NCBI RefSeq assembly: GCF_000765805.2
Contig: NZ_JRPD02000008.1
Location: 16,380 to 80,379, forward strand
DNA: 64,000 bases
Source of the DNA: Helicobacter muridarum
GTDB taxonomy: Bacteria; Campylobacterota; Campylobacteria; Campylobacterales; Helicobacteraceae
Direction: 5' to 3'
The first letter of the stretch is position 1; every line of letters begins with the position of its first letter. Under the pieces are notes generated by a model. It searched no databases and was not told where the DNA came from. It saw only the letters and a list, made by a program, of their open reading frames with translations. Of the stretch, positions 49,946 to 62,133 are shown in pieces. The translations under genes and the position numbers were made by a program.

Positions 49946-50617
49946 CTAATAGCTCTTGTTGTAATATGAGTATAGGCGAACAGCACAAGATAGTGAAAAA
50001 CATACAATGAAATACAACCCGGCCACAGTTATAAATACTCCCACTATTTCATCAAACTTTGTAAGTCTGCTTAAAATATCTTTAGATACATTAGTAAGCT
50101 CTGCTACATTGAGTGCGGCAAGAAATGATGTATCTTTTATTGTTGTAATACATTGGGATAAAATGGTTGGAGTTACTTTTTTATAACATTGAGGCATTAT
50201 AATGTATCTCAATGTAAAAAGAAAGCTAAAGCCTTGTGAGTAAGCTGCCTCAAACTGTCCATTTGGTATTGAGTTTAATCCGCCTCGAATAATTTCTGCC
50301 ATGACTGATGAAGTATACAAGAATAATCCAACAGTCCCTAATACTATATAATTAGCTGGAATCCCAAGTATAATTGGTAAAACAAAGCATGAGCTATACA
50401 TCCATAAAAGCAATGGAGTATTGCGGAATACTTCAATATACACTCCTGCTATATATCCTAGAATCTTACTAGCATTACTCGTGTAATAGTTGCGCATAAT
50501 TGCTAATATAGAGCCAAATATAATAGCCCCGCTTGCCGCAAAAAATGCCATAACAATAGTGAGCCATAGCCCGCTTAATAACAAATAGAAATATTCAAAG
50601 TTCATATTACCTCGCAC
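49946..50617 (-). CDS. Polar amino-acid ABC transporter permease (second)
   Basis: 223-residue inner-membrane permease of the HisM/GlnP type. The coupling-helix EAA motif is EAAYSQGFSFLFTLRYIIMPQ and the LLWMYSS...PL and VFRNTPLL blocks are typical. It overlaps the preceding permease by 11 bases and is the last gene of the four-gene operon. The substrate is inferred from the whole operon (aspartate, glutamate or glutamine-like). Confidence 0.88.
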   Translation of the reverse strand: MRGNMNFEYFYLLLSGLWLTIVMAFFAASGAIIFGSILAIMRNYYTSNASKILGYIAGVYIEVFRNTPLLLWMYSSCFVLPIILGIPANYIVLGTVGLFLYTSSVMAEIIRGGLNSIPNGQFEAAYSQGFSFLFTLRYIIMPQCYKKVTPTILSQCITTIKDTSFLAALNVAELTNVSKDILSRLTKFDEIVGVFITVAGLYFIVCFSLSCAVRLYSYYNKSY

Positions 50618-51299
50618 TATATTTACGTTTTAATTTTTGCTCCCATCTTCTCATAAACATTGCTAAAAAGTAGCAAGTAGAAAAGTATAATATGCCTGCA
50701 ATTACATATGCTGGTGCATAATTTAGGCTTGATTGAGCATAAGAATCTGCATTATACATAATCTCTGCTCCGGCAATAATTGCTAGCACTGATGTATTCT
50801 TAATTAGATTTACAGCCTGATTTACACATGGTGGTAAGACTATTATGATAGTTTGAGGTAGAATTATATATATCATTTTTTGGAAATATGTGAAACCATA
50901 TGAACTTGCTGCTTCAAACTGTCCATTTGGTATAGCCTGTATCCCACTACGGAAAACTTCACTCATATATGCACCATGATATGTTCCAATGCCAAGAACT
51001 CCTATGGAAAAAACATCTAGCGTAATACCTATTAATGGGATTTGTGGCAAGACATAGTATAGAAAAAATAGAGTAATAAGTAATGGAGTATTTTGAAAGA
51101 ACTCAACATAAATTCTAGCCCATATTTGCAGTATTGTTATTTTACTTGTTACCATTAGAGCATGAATAATGCCCAATACAATTGCTATACTTAATGCCAA
51201 GAGTGATACACTCAAAGTCAAGTAAAATCCATCTATAAATACATTAATATGATTAAATGTATCAGTCCATCTCCATGCTGCAAATGGTGAAGTATCCAT
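50607..51299 (-). CDS. Polar amino-acid ABC transporter permease (first)
   Basis: 230-residue permease with about five membrane helices, FFQNTPLLITLFFLYY and the EAA loop EAASSYGFTYFQKMIYIILPQ. It lies between the binding-protein gene and the second permease, forming a heterodimeric membrane channel. The order binding protein, permease, permease resembles the glnH-glnP-glnP set of Helicobacter and the PEB1 locus of Campylobacter. Confidence 0.88.
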   Translation of the reverse strand: MDTSPFAAWRWTDTFNHINVFIDGFYLTLSVSLLALSIAIVLGIIHALMVTSKITILQIWARIYVEFFQNTPLLITLFFLYYVLPQIPLIGITLDVFSIGVLGIGTYHGAYMSEVFRSGIQAIPNGQFEAASSYGFTYFQKMIYIILPQTIIIVLPPCVNQAVNLIKNTSVLAIIAGAEIMYNADSYAQSSLNYAPAYVIAGILYFSTCYFLAMFMRRWEQKLKRKYSAR

Positions 51300-51469
51300 A
51301 TATACCTTCTATTTATCAATTTAAAATTATCTATTTTGGTAGATCTATAGTCAAATGTTATCTATATGCTTATCAACATCATACTAAACATTGTTATCAT
51401 TTGCTATATTTCACAACAATTAGGTAAATCTGCTATGCTATATCATATAGCATAGCCATTAGACAAAAT

Positions 51470-52276
51470 TTATTTTAGATTCCATTTAACTGCTAAATCA
51501 TCAATAGTCTGCTTATTATCCTTTACAAAATTGTTCACATAATTACTCCAATCTATATCTTCTTTTCTTGTTGCCATACCATATTCTTGGGCTTTTAGAT
51601 TATCATCTAGTATTTCATTGTTGGCGTCTAAATAACCTCTAAGGATTGATTTATCTACAGAGAAAGCATCAATTCTTTTAGAATCTAGAGCACTCTTTAG
51701 AGATGGATAATCTGGAAACTCTTTAATTTTTACTGTGATTCCTAAATCTGCTGCAGCCTCAGTTACTACCTTATTAGTTGTTGCAGCTTGGGCCACACCT
51801 ATAACCTTATCATCTAGATCTTTAAAACTTTTGAAATTGTTTTCTTTTAGTACAAGGAAGCCTATTGGATCGCTGTAATATGATTCTGTGAAGTTATATG
51901 TTTTTTTCCTTTCGTCCGTAATTGTGAATGTTGCAATTACTATATCAAGAGTTCCATTATCAAGTAGAGGACCTCTAGTTTTTGCTGTAACAGGTTCTAA
52001 CTTTATCTTATTTTCATCACCAAGCATCTGCTTAGCAAGCATTTTTGCCATATCAATTTCAAAGCCCTCAATCTGTTGTGTTTTATGATTCATTAATGCA
52101 AAGTTTGGCGCATCTTTTTTGACACCAACAATTAAAACACCTCTTTTCTTTATAGCTTCTATTTGATTATTTGCTTTTTTATTGTTGCCGCTTTCACTAC
52201 ATGCAATTGCTAGCATACCTATTATTGCAATCAACGCACCAATGAATAGTTTTGTGAAAGAATATTTTTTTGTCAT
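51470..52276 (-). CDS. Polar amino-acid ABC transporter substrate-binding protein (PEB1/GlnH-like)
   Basis: 268 residues. The N-terminal signal (LFIGALIAIIGMLAIACSES) may be a lipoprotein signal with Cys as the anchor. The family-3 binding-protein pattern is clear: GVLIVGVKKDAPNFALM, GFEIDMAKMLAKQML, FTITDERKKTYNFTESYY. PEB1 of Campylobacter binds aspartate and glutamate and is an adhesin candidate; ligand identity here is inferred. Confidence 0.88.
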   Translation of the reverse strand: MTKKYSFTKLFIGALIAIIGMLAIACSESGNNKKANNQIEAIKKRGVLIVGVKKDAPNFALMNHKTQQIEGFEIDMAKMLAKQMLGDENKIKLEPVTAKTRGPLLDNGTLDIVIATFTITDERKKTYNFTESYYSDPIGFLVLKENNFKSFKDLDDKVIGVAQAATTNKVVTEAAADLGITVKIKEFPDYPSLKSALDSKRIDAFSVDKSILRGYLDANNEILDDNLKAQEYGMATRKEDIDWSNYVNNFVKDNKQTIDDLAVKWNLK

Positions 52277-52459
52277 AACGTTCTCCTTTTTTTAGTATAT
52301 AAATTACATTGCAAAAAACTTAACTACTTAGGTTTGTTTAGATTCTATTATATACAAATAGAAGCCCAAAGTTCTAAATCTAAAGCAAGTAATTTAATTT
52401 AGCATTAAATATTAGACTTAAGGTTCTAAATAGAATCTTTATAATCATAAGTCTAAAAT

Positions 52460-53188
52460 TTAATGTGATAGAATCTTACCTAAAAAGCTTTTTGTACGTT
52501 CATTTTTTGGACTGCTAAAAAACTCTTTAGGTGCATTTTCTTCTATAATAGAGCCATCTTCCATGAATATTATTCTATCTGCAACTTGCTTTGCAAATCC
52601 CATTTCATGCGTTACAACGACCATTGTAGTTCCTTTCTCCTCTGAAATTTTTTGCATAATGTCAAGCACTTCTTGCACCGTTTCTGGATCTAGGGCACTG
52701 GTTGGTTCATCAAATAACATAATTTTCTTTTGCGTACAAAGACTTCTTGCAATAGCTACTCTTTGCTGTTGTCCTCCGCTAAGTGTTGCTGGATAAACAT
52801 TTGCTTTTTCCTCTAATCCTACTACTTTCAGATATTTATATGCTAGATCTTGAGCCTCTTGCTTGGATTTTTTCTGAAGTTTCATAGGTGCTAAGATTAT
52901 ATTCTGTAAAACAGTCATATGCGGGTATAGATTAAAGTGTTGAAATACCATAGCGCAGTATTTGCGGCAAATGGTAAGTTTACTTTTGTCATTAAGTTCA
53001 ATATTATTAATTATAACCTTGCCATTGCTAATTCTCTCTAATCCATTCATACAACGAATCATAGTGCTTTTACCGCTACCACTAGGACCAATTACTACTA
53101 GCTTTTCGCCTTCAGAAATGCTTAGATTAATGTTTTTTAGCACATGATGTTTACCATAAAACTTATTGACATTTTCTAAACAAATCAT
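52460..53188 (-). CDS. Polar amino-acid ABC transporter ATP-binding protein (GlnQ/PebC-like)
   Basis: 242-residue ATPase energising the transporter. Walker [14 protein letters not shown], signature [17 protein letters not shown], Walker [14 protein letters not shown] and the H-loop VVTHEMGFA are intact. It is the first gene of the operon, 183 bases before the binding-protein gene, so that gap may hold a second promoter or leader. Confidence 0.93.
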   Translation of the reverse strand: MICLENVNKFYGKHHVLKNINLSISEGEKLVVIGPSGSGKSTMIRCMNGLERISNGKVIINNIELNDKSKLTICRKYCAMVFQHFNLYPHMTVLQNIILAPMKLQKKSKQEAQDLAYKYLKVVGLEEKANVYPATLSGGQQQRVAIARSLCTQKKIMLFDEPTSALDPETVQEVLDIMQKISEEKGTTMVVVTHEMGFAKQVADRIIFMEDGSIIEENAPKEFFSSPKNERTKSFLGKILSH

Positions 53189-53465
53189 AATTATTCCTCT
53201 TTTTTAACAATAAAATAAGCTTATAATATCAATATTAACGCAAATATATCAATGTTAACTCTTGAAAGTCTAAAAACATTAAAGTGAATATTTATCCTTA
53301 CAAATAGTAACTTGGTTGTTTATATTAGCCTGTAATTTCATCATAATTGGCTATTAGCCTATAAAAAGCTTTAATTTTTGCGTTGCCTAATATATGGTAA
53401 TTTTTAATTACAATCCAAAATTTGATTATCTTACCTAATCAGAAACACTAATGTTAAGGAAAATA

Positions 53466-54191
53466 ATGGAAACGTTGCAAGACATATTTTTTCGCTTACC
53501 AATATTGGCAAGTTTTTTAGGTGGTGTTTTAGCATTTGTTACACCATGTATACTTCCTCTAATTCCATCATATATGAGTTACATATCTGGTTCTAGTTTG
53601 CATGATGTTAGTAGTTATTCTCGTGTTCGCACACTTCGCAATGCTTGCCTATTTGTATTTGGATTTAGTTTAGTATTCTTTATATTTGGTTTAGCAATGA
53701 TAAATGTGATAGATAATGTCTTACACTATCCAATTGTTCGCTATATATCTGGATCTCTTGTAATTTTATTTGGCCTGCATTTTTTGGGAATCTTGCCAAT
53801 CAAACTTCTTTACCATACAAAACAGCTAAATTTATCCAGACTTGAAAATAATAAAACCTTGAAGATCATTGCTCCATTTATATTTGGGGTAAGCTTTGCT
53901 GCTGGTTGGACTCCTTGCACAGGTCCTATTGTAAGCTCTATTGTTTTTTTAGCTTCCACAAATCAAAGCCTAGCTATATTAGCTATTTTGGCGTTTGTAT
54001 CTGGGCTTGCTTTGCCATTTTTGCTATTAGCTATTTTTTTAGAGAGCGGTTTATCATTATTGAGAAACCTAAGAAAGCAAATGCGTGTTATAGAGATTAT
54101 TTGCGGAATATTTCTTATATTTGTCGGAATCCTAATTATGATAGATGAAGTATACCTTTTGGTTGGATTCTTAGATGAAAACCTAACCTAA
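53466..54191 (+). CDS. ccdA: Cytochrome c biogenesis protein CcdA (thiol-electron carrier)
   Basis: Moves reducing equivalents from cytoplasmic thioredoxin across the inner membrane to keep apocytochrome c cysteines reduced. About six membrane helices and the paired cysteines in FVTPCILPLIP and GWTPCTGPI are present. I chose the ATG at 53466 because AAGG precedes it by six bases; the upstream ATG at 53451 would place that site inside the gene. 241 residues, typical of CcdA rather than full DsbD. Confidence 0.9.
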   Translation: METLQDIFFRLPILASFLGGVLAFVTPCILPLIPSYMSYISGSSLHDVSSYSRVRTLRNACLFVFGFSLVFFIFGLAMINVIDNVLHYPIVRYISGSLVILFGLHFLGILPIKLLYHTKQLNLSRLENNKTLKIIAPFIFGVSFAAGWTPCTGPIVSSIVFLASTNQSLAILAILAFVSGLALPFLLLAIFLESGLSLLRNLRKQMRVIEIICGIFLIFVGILIMIDEVYLLVGFLDENLT

Positions 54192-54236
54192 ATATATTAG
54201 TTATATGCAATTCATAATCATTAAAACTACAAACCA

Positions 54237-54620
54237 TTATAACAAAAATTTTCTAGCCTTTTTTATCTTTTCTAGTTGATTTAATGTTTCGTTCTTTTTA
54301 GATTCTAGAAGTTTTATGCTTTGAGATATTAACTCCATTGCTATTTGTAGATATTCATATAACTCTTTATCTATATCTCCATTTCCGCTTGTCCATATTT
54401 GATTATCTCGATTTGATTTTTCGCTATTTGAGTTATTGGAATTTATTTGTCTATTTGTGTTGGTTTGGTTATTATCGTTTCTTTCTATAAAAAATGGGAG
54501 ATTTTGAGTAAGTTCATAGGCTTTATCTTCATTATTTTCGAGCAATGCGATTTTTAGAGAATCTATCCATTCTTGAATTTTTTGTGAGTTGTAACGTATT
54601 GATATTTTGGAGGATTGCAT
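54237..54620 (-). CDS. Hypothetical protein with Asn-rich linker
   Basis: 127 residues, soluble. Two predicted helical segments (residues 10-45 and 85-125) flank a low-complexity Asn/Ser/Gln linker (about 48-75). The C-terminal half (LQIAMELISQSIKLLESKKN) is coiled-coil-like. ATG follows AAGGAG. It is 69 bases downstream of the AMIN-domain gene on the same strand, suggesting co-transcription. I do not recognise a family; a chaperone-like helical hairpin is a guess only. Confidence 0.6.
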   Translation of the reverse strand: MQSSKISIRYNSQKIQEWIDSLKIALLENNEDKAYELTQNLPFFIERNDNNQTNTNRQINSNNSNSEKSNRDNQIWTSGNGDIDKELYEYLQIAMELISQSIKLLESKKNETLNQLEKIKKARKFLL

Positions 54621-54689
54621 ATTTTACTCCTTATGCTTCCTAGTATTTGTTATGTATATTAAATTAATTAAGCCTTCAGCCTAGCCAAA

Positions 54690-55298
54690 TTACTTTAAAG
54701 TTATTGTGTGTATTCCATCTTTTAAGCTTTTTAAATTGTATTGATACATTCCATCAAGAGTAATGCTCAAGCGATACATATTGCTCCTTGCATTCACATT
54801 AACATTTGAAAAATACTTCTCTCCAGTGCCAATATTTCCATTGTATTCACTTCCACCATCTCGACTAAAGTCTACAATTATAGTAAGTGGTTCTGCTAGT
54901 AAGAAATGTCTTATAATTCTGTGCTTTGTAGATTTAACAACAAAGTTTGCTCCTTCTATATAGAATTCAAAATCATTTAAACTAAAATATCTTTTGGCAA
55001 TATTACGTATTGCTTCTTGCTGTGAAATCTTGATTGGATAGTGCCAATCAATAGATTTATCTATTTTTATATCTTTTTGTCCAACAGTCCCGTCGATGTT
55101 TTGATATGTTATTGTTACATTCTTTATTTCACGTGCATTGCTTGGTAGCTGCACACTTTCAACGGATAGATAAGCCTTATTCTTGTTTTTTTGTTGTGCT
55201 TGAAAGTCTCTTTGATTGGTATTTATCATGAATGGATTGTCGTTAGCACTTGCTAATCCAATAAACCAAAGCGCAAAGATTATCAATACTTGTCTCAC
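54690..55298 (-). CDS. AMIN-domain periplasmic protein
   Basis: 202 residues with a signal peptide (VLIIFALWFIGLASA). The C-terminal half (HFLLAEPLTIIVDFSRDG, MYRLSITLDGMYQYNLKSL) is an AMIN domain, a beta-sandwich that localises proteins to cell-wall or envelope assemblies. No catalytic domain is attached. The N-terminal part is a linker with another beta-rich segment. Role in envelope or division-site targeting is family inference. Confidence 0.75.
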   Translation of the reverse strand: MRQVLIIFALWFIGLASANDNPFMINTNQRDFQAQQKNKNKAYLSVESVQLPSNAREIKNVTITYQNIDGTVGQKDIKIDKSIDWHYPIKISQQEAIRNIAKRYFSLNDFEFYIEGANFVVKSTKHRIIRHFLLAEPLTIIVDFSRDGGSEYNGNIGTGEKYFSNVNVNARSNMYRLSITLDGMYQYNLKSLKDGIHTITLK

Positions 55299-55429
55299 AA
55301 AGAACTCCTTGATAAATTATTTGGTATTGCTAGCAAAAAATAGTCCATGTTTTAAAGGTTTTATCTATTGAAACATAATAATAAATGCCGATTTAACCAG
55401 AAAATACAAGGGACGGAAGGTATTTTCAC

Positions 55430-56284
55430 ATGGGAAATGAAAACAAAGAATATTTAAATATCTCACGAAGAGCCGCCTTGCTAAAAGGAGTAGCTTTGCT
55501 TGGTGGTGGAGCTGTTGCTATGAATGCTAGCACTAATACCTCATCTAATGGTTTTGCAGATTATATGGGGCAGGGGTATGATGATTTGGGCTATGCAGAT
55601 AGCACTAAGATGTTGTTGCCAAAGACACCTATGAAGTTAAAGCGTGATTCTATAGGGCTAGTATTGGTAAATCCGCAAATAGACTTCTTAAGTCCTAAAG
55701 GTTTAGGTTGGAGTATCTATGGTGCAAGTATAAAGGAGAATAAGACATTAGAAAATATTGTTCTCTTGCTAAGAGTGGCAAAGAGTTTGAGACTTCCTAC
55801 ATTTGTAACCTATGTGGTATGGAATAAGCAGGATTTAGAGACATTGGGTAATACTCCTATGAAAAATTTTATAAGGGGTGTAAAAATTGCTTATACACAG
55901 GGGGTTGGCTTATCTGGGAATGATATTTCTGATACAGGTGCAGATTTTATGCCCGAGCTAAAACCTATGATATTAGACAATAGCACTGTGTTAACCACAC
56001 CTAGAAAAGATTTTGGATTAATAGGTAGCGATCTTATTGCACAGATTCGCACAAAGGGAGTAAGGCAGATCATTTTATGTGGTATGGACGCAAATACACA
56101 TGTTGATTCTCACTTGCGTACATTGCTTGGTGAGGGGTTTGAGGTAGGCGTTGTTCGTGATGCTACGGCTGGGGCAAAGCTCCCAGAAGGAGATGGGTAT
56201 TTGGCAGGGCTTATTAACTTTCGCTTTTTAGCTAATGAGTTGTTTTGGACTAAAGATGTTGTGCAAAGAATGCAAAATTCTTAG
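55430..56284 (+). CDS. Tat-exported isochorismatase-family cysteine hydrolase
   Basis: 284 residues. The N-terminus SRRAALLKGVALLGGGAVAM is a twin-arginine signal, so the folded enzyme is exported. The hydrolase core carries the triad: Asp in LVNPQIDFLSP, Lys in TTPRKDFGLIGSDL and Cys217 in IILCGMDANTHVDSHLRT. Family members hydrolyse isochorismate, nicotinamide, N-carbamoyl compounds or other amides; the substrate is unknown. GGAAGG precedes the ATG. It is divergent from the AMIN gene. Confidence 0.82.
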   Translation: MGNENKEYLNISRRAALLKGVALLGGGAVAMNASTNTSSNGFADYMGQGYDDLGYADSTKMLLPKTPMKLKRDSIGLVLVNPQIDFLSPKGLGWSIYGASIKENKTLENIVLLLRVAKSLRLPTFVTYVVWNKQDLETLGNTPMKNFIRGVKIAYTQGVGLSGNDISDTGADFMPELKPMILDNSTVLTTPRKDFGLIGSDLIAQIRTKGVRQIILCGMDANTHVDSHLRTLLGEGFEVGVVRDATAGAKLPEGDGYLAGLINFRFLANELFWTKDVVQRMQNS

Positions 56285-56431
56285 CCCAATTCATTATTAT
56301 TTCTTTAGTTTTTAGGCTTGAATTTTGCTTTGCCTCTGTGTTTTAGCTATCTTAATGTAACTTATTTTGGCTTTTTGTAAAACCTAACTTGATAGGTTGT
56401 AAAACACTAATTAAGAATCTATTAATATTTT

Positions 56432-58021
56432 TTACTCATCTTGGCTTAATGATACAAAATTTTCCAAAGTTTGCAACGCTTTTTTGCTTGCTAAAAACTC
56501 CTTTGCTTTGATAAAGCCGGATTCTATGCTATCAGATTTTCCATATAGATAAAGGCTAGCACCAGCATTAAGCGCAGCTAAGTCCGCTCTACTGCTCTCA
56601 ATACCACTTAAAATCTCCATAGTAATTTCTGCATTTCTTGCCACATCGCCACCTTTTACTTCGTTAAATGGTGCTATTCTTATTCCATGCCTACTAGGAT
56701 CAAAGTCATAGTTAAGGATCTTACCATCTTTTAATTCATGCACTTGCGTCTTATCGCATATGCTAAATTCATCAATGCCATCTAAACCATTTACAACCAT
56801 AGCTCGTTTTGAGCCAAGTAATGCTAGTGTATTTATCATAACATTACTATATTCTTTATCAAATACGCCAATAAGGCTATATGTAGGTCGAAGAGGATTA
56901 CTAAGAGGACCTAAGAGATTAAATATACTCTTAAATCCTAATTCTTTTCGTATACTCTGCACAGATTTTAAGGCACTATGAATCTTTGGTGCAAATAAAA
57001 ATGTAATACCTAATTGCTCATAACATTTCTTGCAAACCTCAAGACTCATATCAATATTGACCCCCAGATAAGATAGCAAATCTGCGCTACCGCTCTTGCT
57101 AGTAACGCCTCTATTACCATGTTTAACAACTTTTAGTCCCATGCTAGCGAGCAAAATTGCCACAGTGCTGGATACATTAAATGTTTTTCTAGCACTACCA
57201 CCAGTCCCCACAATATCAATACGTTCAGAATCATCAATATCAAATTTACTAGCTTTTTGGATAAGTAAACTAGCAAATGCGCCTAATTCATCACTAACTG
57301 GCTTTTTTATATAAAAACTAGTAATAACAGAAGCAATTTGGGCTATGCTTAGCTCACCCTCAGATATACATTCCATTAAGTCATAGCTTTGTGAAAAGCT
57401 AAGATTCTCAAGATTTGCAAGTTTATGCAAAAAAAGCCTGATTGGTATATAGTGTCTCTTATACGAAAGGAAATTTTGTATCATCTTTTCACCGCATTCT
57501 GTGCCTATTGATTCAGGGTGAAATTGAAGCCCGTAAATAGGATATTGTTTATGTGCTACAGCCATAACCTCACCATCATTGCTGTATGCTGTAATTGCAA
57601 AATCATTATTAATATCCTCTTTCTTTGCAACCAAGGAATGATAACGAACGACAGAAATACCTTGTGCAATATGAGAAAAAATTCCCTCCTCGCTATGTGT
57701 AATTTGGGATATCTTGCCATGTAATATATAATCCGCATTCACGATTGGAATACCAAAAGCATATAATATAGCTTCGTGTCCAAGGCAGATTCCAAGAATT
57801 GGATATTCTTTTCCTAACTGTTTTACAATATCAATACAAATTATAGAATCTTCTGGGCGATTTGGACCTGGACCTAATATAATATGAGTGGGATTTAGAT
57901 TACGTATATCTTGAATGCTTATGCAATCATTACGAACAACTTGAACCTCGCAACCAAGATAGCCTAGCAATTGATAGATATTATAAGTAAAAGAATCATA
58001 ATTATCAATAAGTAAGACCAT
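56432..58021 (-). CDS. trpGD: Bifunctional anthranilate synthase glutaminase / anthranilate phosphoribosyltransferase
   Basis: Fused tryptophan-pathway enzyme of 529 residues. The N-terminal ~190 residues are the TrpG glutaminase (IDNYDSFTYNIYQLLGYLG, GICLGHEAILYAF, GLQFHPES); the remainder is TrpD with the PRPP-binding IVGTGGSARKTFNVSS, KHGNRGVTSKSGSADLL and NLLGPLSNP. The same fusion occurs in E. coli and some Campylobacterota. trpE and the other trp genes are not in the window, so it must act with a remote TrpE. Confidence 0.95.
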   Translation of the reverse strand: MVLLIDNYDSFTYNIYQLLGYLGCEVQVVRNDCISIQDIRNLNPTHIILGPGPNRPEDSIICIDIVKQLGKEYPILGICLGHEAILYAFGIPIVNADYILHGKISQITHSEEGIFSHIAQGISVVRYHSLVAKKEDINNDFAITAYSNDGEVMAVAHKQYPIYGLQFHPESIGTECGEKMIQNFLSYKRHYIPIRLFLHKLANLENLSFSQSYDLMECISEGELSIAQIASVITSFYIKKPVSDELGAFASLLIQKASKFDIDDSERIDIVGTGGSARKTFNVSSTVAILLASMGLKVVKHGNRGVTSKSGSADLLSYLGVNIDMSLEVCKKCYEQLGITFLFAPKIHSALKSVQSIRKELGFKSIFNLLGPLSNPLRPTYSLIGVFDKEYSNVMINTLALLGSKRAMVVNGLDGIDEFSICDKTQVHELKDGKILNYDFDPSRHGIRIAPFNEVKGGDVARNAEITMEILSGIESSRADLAALNAGASLYLYGKSDSIESGFIKAKEFLASKKALQTLENFVSLSQDE

Positions 58022-58248
58022 AACTTTCCTTTTTAGTAATAAGAGAAATATAACAATGATACAAGAAATTTTACAATAGTAAAAAGTAGCATGAGGACAA
58101 ATAATTCAGATTTAGACTTAATCTGAACCTGCGATTGTGTTATGTAAACTATGATGTTTGATTCAATAGTTCTTTCAAATTAGTATATATTAAATAATTT
58201 ACCTTAGTATGACAAAATATCACTTTAATTTAACTTAAAAGGAAAAAC

Positions 58249-58788
58249 ATGGCAGAAATAGAACAAAATGGACCAGCATGCGTTAGGCTAACTCCTATCG
58301 ACAAAGAAAAATTAAAAGCCTTATCAGAAGATGGCAAAAAGAATCCAAATGTAATTAAAACATTAAAATGTAAAACTGTAGCAGAGGGGAGATTTAGACA
58401 TCTAAACTATATACGCACACTACCTCCTTATATAGTGGATGAACCACCTACACTGCTAGGTGATGATACTGCCCCAAATCCAAGCGAAGCTCTCTTAGCC
58501 GCTCTAGGTAGTTGCATAGCGGTTGGAATACATGCTAATGCTGTAGCACAAGATAAGGCTATATCTAAGCTCGAGTTACAGCTAGAAGGAGATTTAAATA
58601 TTACGGCTGTTTGGGGAACGGGTGATTTAGATGAAAATAAACCGCTAGGCTTCACAGATGTTAGAATCATAGTAGCACTTGAAGGAGATTTTAAAGATGA
58701 TGAAAAAGAAAAGCTAATTAAGCATGCTCTAAAATGGTCTCCTGTAGCAAATACGCTTATGCGCAAGGTAAATGTAAGCATCAGGTAA
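58249..58788 (+). CDS. OsmC/Ohr-family protein lacking the second redox cysteine
   Basis: 179 residues. The OsmC fold is recognisable from APNPSEALLAALGSCIAVG with Cys89 (peroxidatic position) and the C-terminal KWSPVANTLMRKV. In peroxide-reducing OsmC/Ohr the second site reads CPV; here it is SPV (Ser164), so the classic two-cysteine peroxidase cycle should not work as such. Another Cys lies at residue ~44. ATG follows AAAAGGAAAA. Role uncertain: thiol-dependent redox or non-peroxidase OsmC relative. Confidence 0.83.
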   Translation: MAEIEQNGPACVRLTPIDKEKLKALSEDGKKNPNVIKTLKCKTVAEGRFRHLNYIRTLPPYIVDEPPTLLGDDTAPNPSEALLAALGSCIAVGIHANAVAQDKAISKLELQLEGDLNITAVWGTGDLDENKPLGFTDVRIIVALEGDFKDDEKEKLIKHALKWSPVANTLMRKVNVSIR

Positions 58789-59013
58789 TTTGCTCAACAT
58801 AAACCCAAACCATCTAAATGATATTTGAATCTAGCTTATTTGCTATGTATCTAGGTTTAATGTCTAGATATAGAATCTAAAAAATCTTAAGCTAAATTAA
58901 ATTTTAATATAACTAAAGATTATTTAATAACTAGCTCCGTATGCAAAGCAATAGCATTTTATGGCAATAATAAAACAAAACAATATGAAAATCGATAACA
59001 CATCTAAGCAATA

Positions 59014-61230
<2,217 letters not shown>

Positions 61231-62052
61231 TTATTTGTGAGCTAGACTATCTAATTGCTTTAGCTCTTCTATAAGTCCAGTCAATTTATCTAGGGCTATC
61301 ATATTTGCCCCATCGCTTAATGACTCTTTGGGATTAAAATGTGTTTCCATAAAGAATCCATCAACTCCAACACTAGCTGCAGCTCTAGCGAGATATGGAA
61401 CGAATGAAGAATCTCCACCACTTTTCCCACCTAAACCACCTGGCATCTGAACGCTATGCGTAGCATCAAATATTACAGGGGCAAACCTCCTCATTATAAC
61501 TAATGATCTCATATCTACTACTAGATTTCCATAACCAAAACTAGAACCCCTCTCTGTTAGCCAAATTCCATGCCTATTACTTAGTTCATAGAAATTATTT
61601 TGTATATTCAAATCGCTAAGTGTAGAATCTCTAGTCTTTAATGCCTTTAACACGCTATATTGCATGTCTACTGGATTCATAAATTGACCTTTTTTTATAT
61701 TTACGATGATTTTTGTTTTTGCACTCTCAACAATGAGATCGGTTTGTCTACATAAAAAAGCTGGAATCTGTATAATATCAACAACATCGGCTATACTTTT
61801 AACCTGTGAAGTCTCGTGTACATCAGTTATTATCTTGTAGCCAAAATCATTCTTAATTTTCTGCAATAAAGCTAATCCATCTTTTAATCCTGGTCCTCTA
61901 AACCCATCAAGACTTGTGCGATTTGCTTTATCAAAACTTGCTTTGAAGTAGAAATCTATAGTTTTATCATTATTGGCAAACTCTAAACCCTTAGCTATTG
62001 TATAAAGATTTTTTTCATTTTCTATAACACATGGACCACTTAACAGTATCAT
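61231..62052 (-). CDS. kdsA: 3-deoxy-8-phosphooctulonate synthase (KDO-8-P synthase)
   Basis: Condenses phosphoenolpyruvate with arabinose 5-phosphate to make KDO-8-phosphate for lipopolysaccharide. The core shows [26 protein letters not shown], the metal-site [22 protein letters not shown] and FMETHFNP. I start at 62052 (MILLSGP) because GGAGG is five bases upstream; a frame start 12 bases earlier (62064) overlaps that site. It lies just upstream of ligA on the same strand. Confidence 0.95.
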   Translation of the reverse strand: MILLSGPCVIENEKNLYTIAKGLEFANNDKTIDFYFKASFDKANRTSLDGFRGPGLKDGLALLQKIKNDFGYKIITDVHETSQVKSIADVVDIIQIPAFLCRQTDLIVESAKTKIIVNIKKGQFMNPVDMQYSVLKALKTRDSTLSDLNIQNNFYELSNRHGIWLTERGSSFGYGNLVVDMRSLVIMRRFAPVIFDATHSVQMPGGLGGKSGGDSSFVPYLARAAASVGVDGFFMETHFNPKESLSDGANMIALDKLTGLIEELKQLDSLAHK

Positions 62053-62133
62053 GCAATCCTCCATAAAATAAATAATAATTGAGTATAGACTATATAAATA
62101 AATATTGATTTTAGTATATAAATAAAAGGAGAT

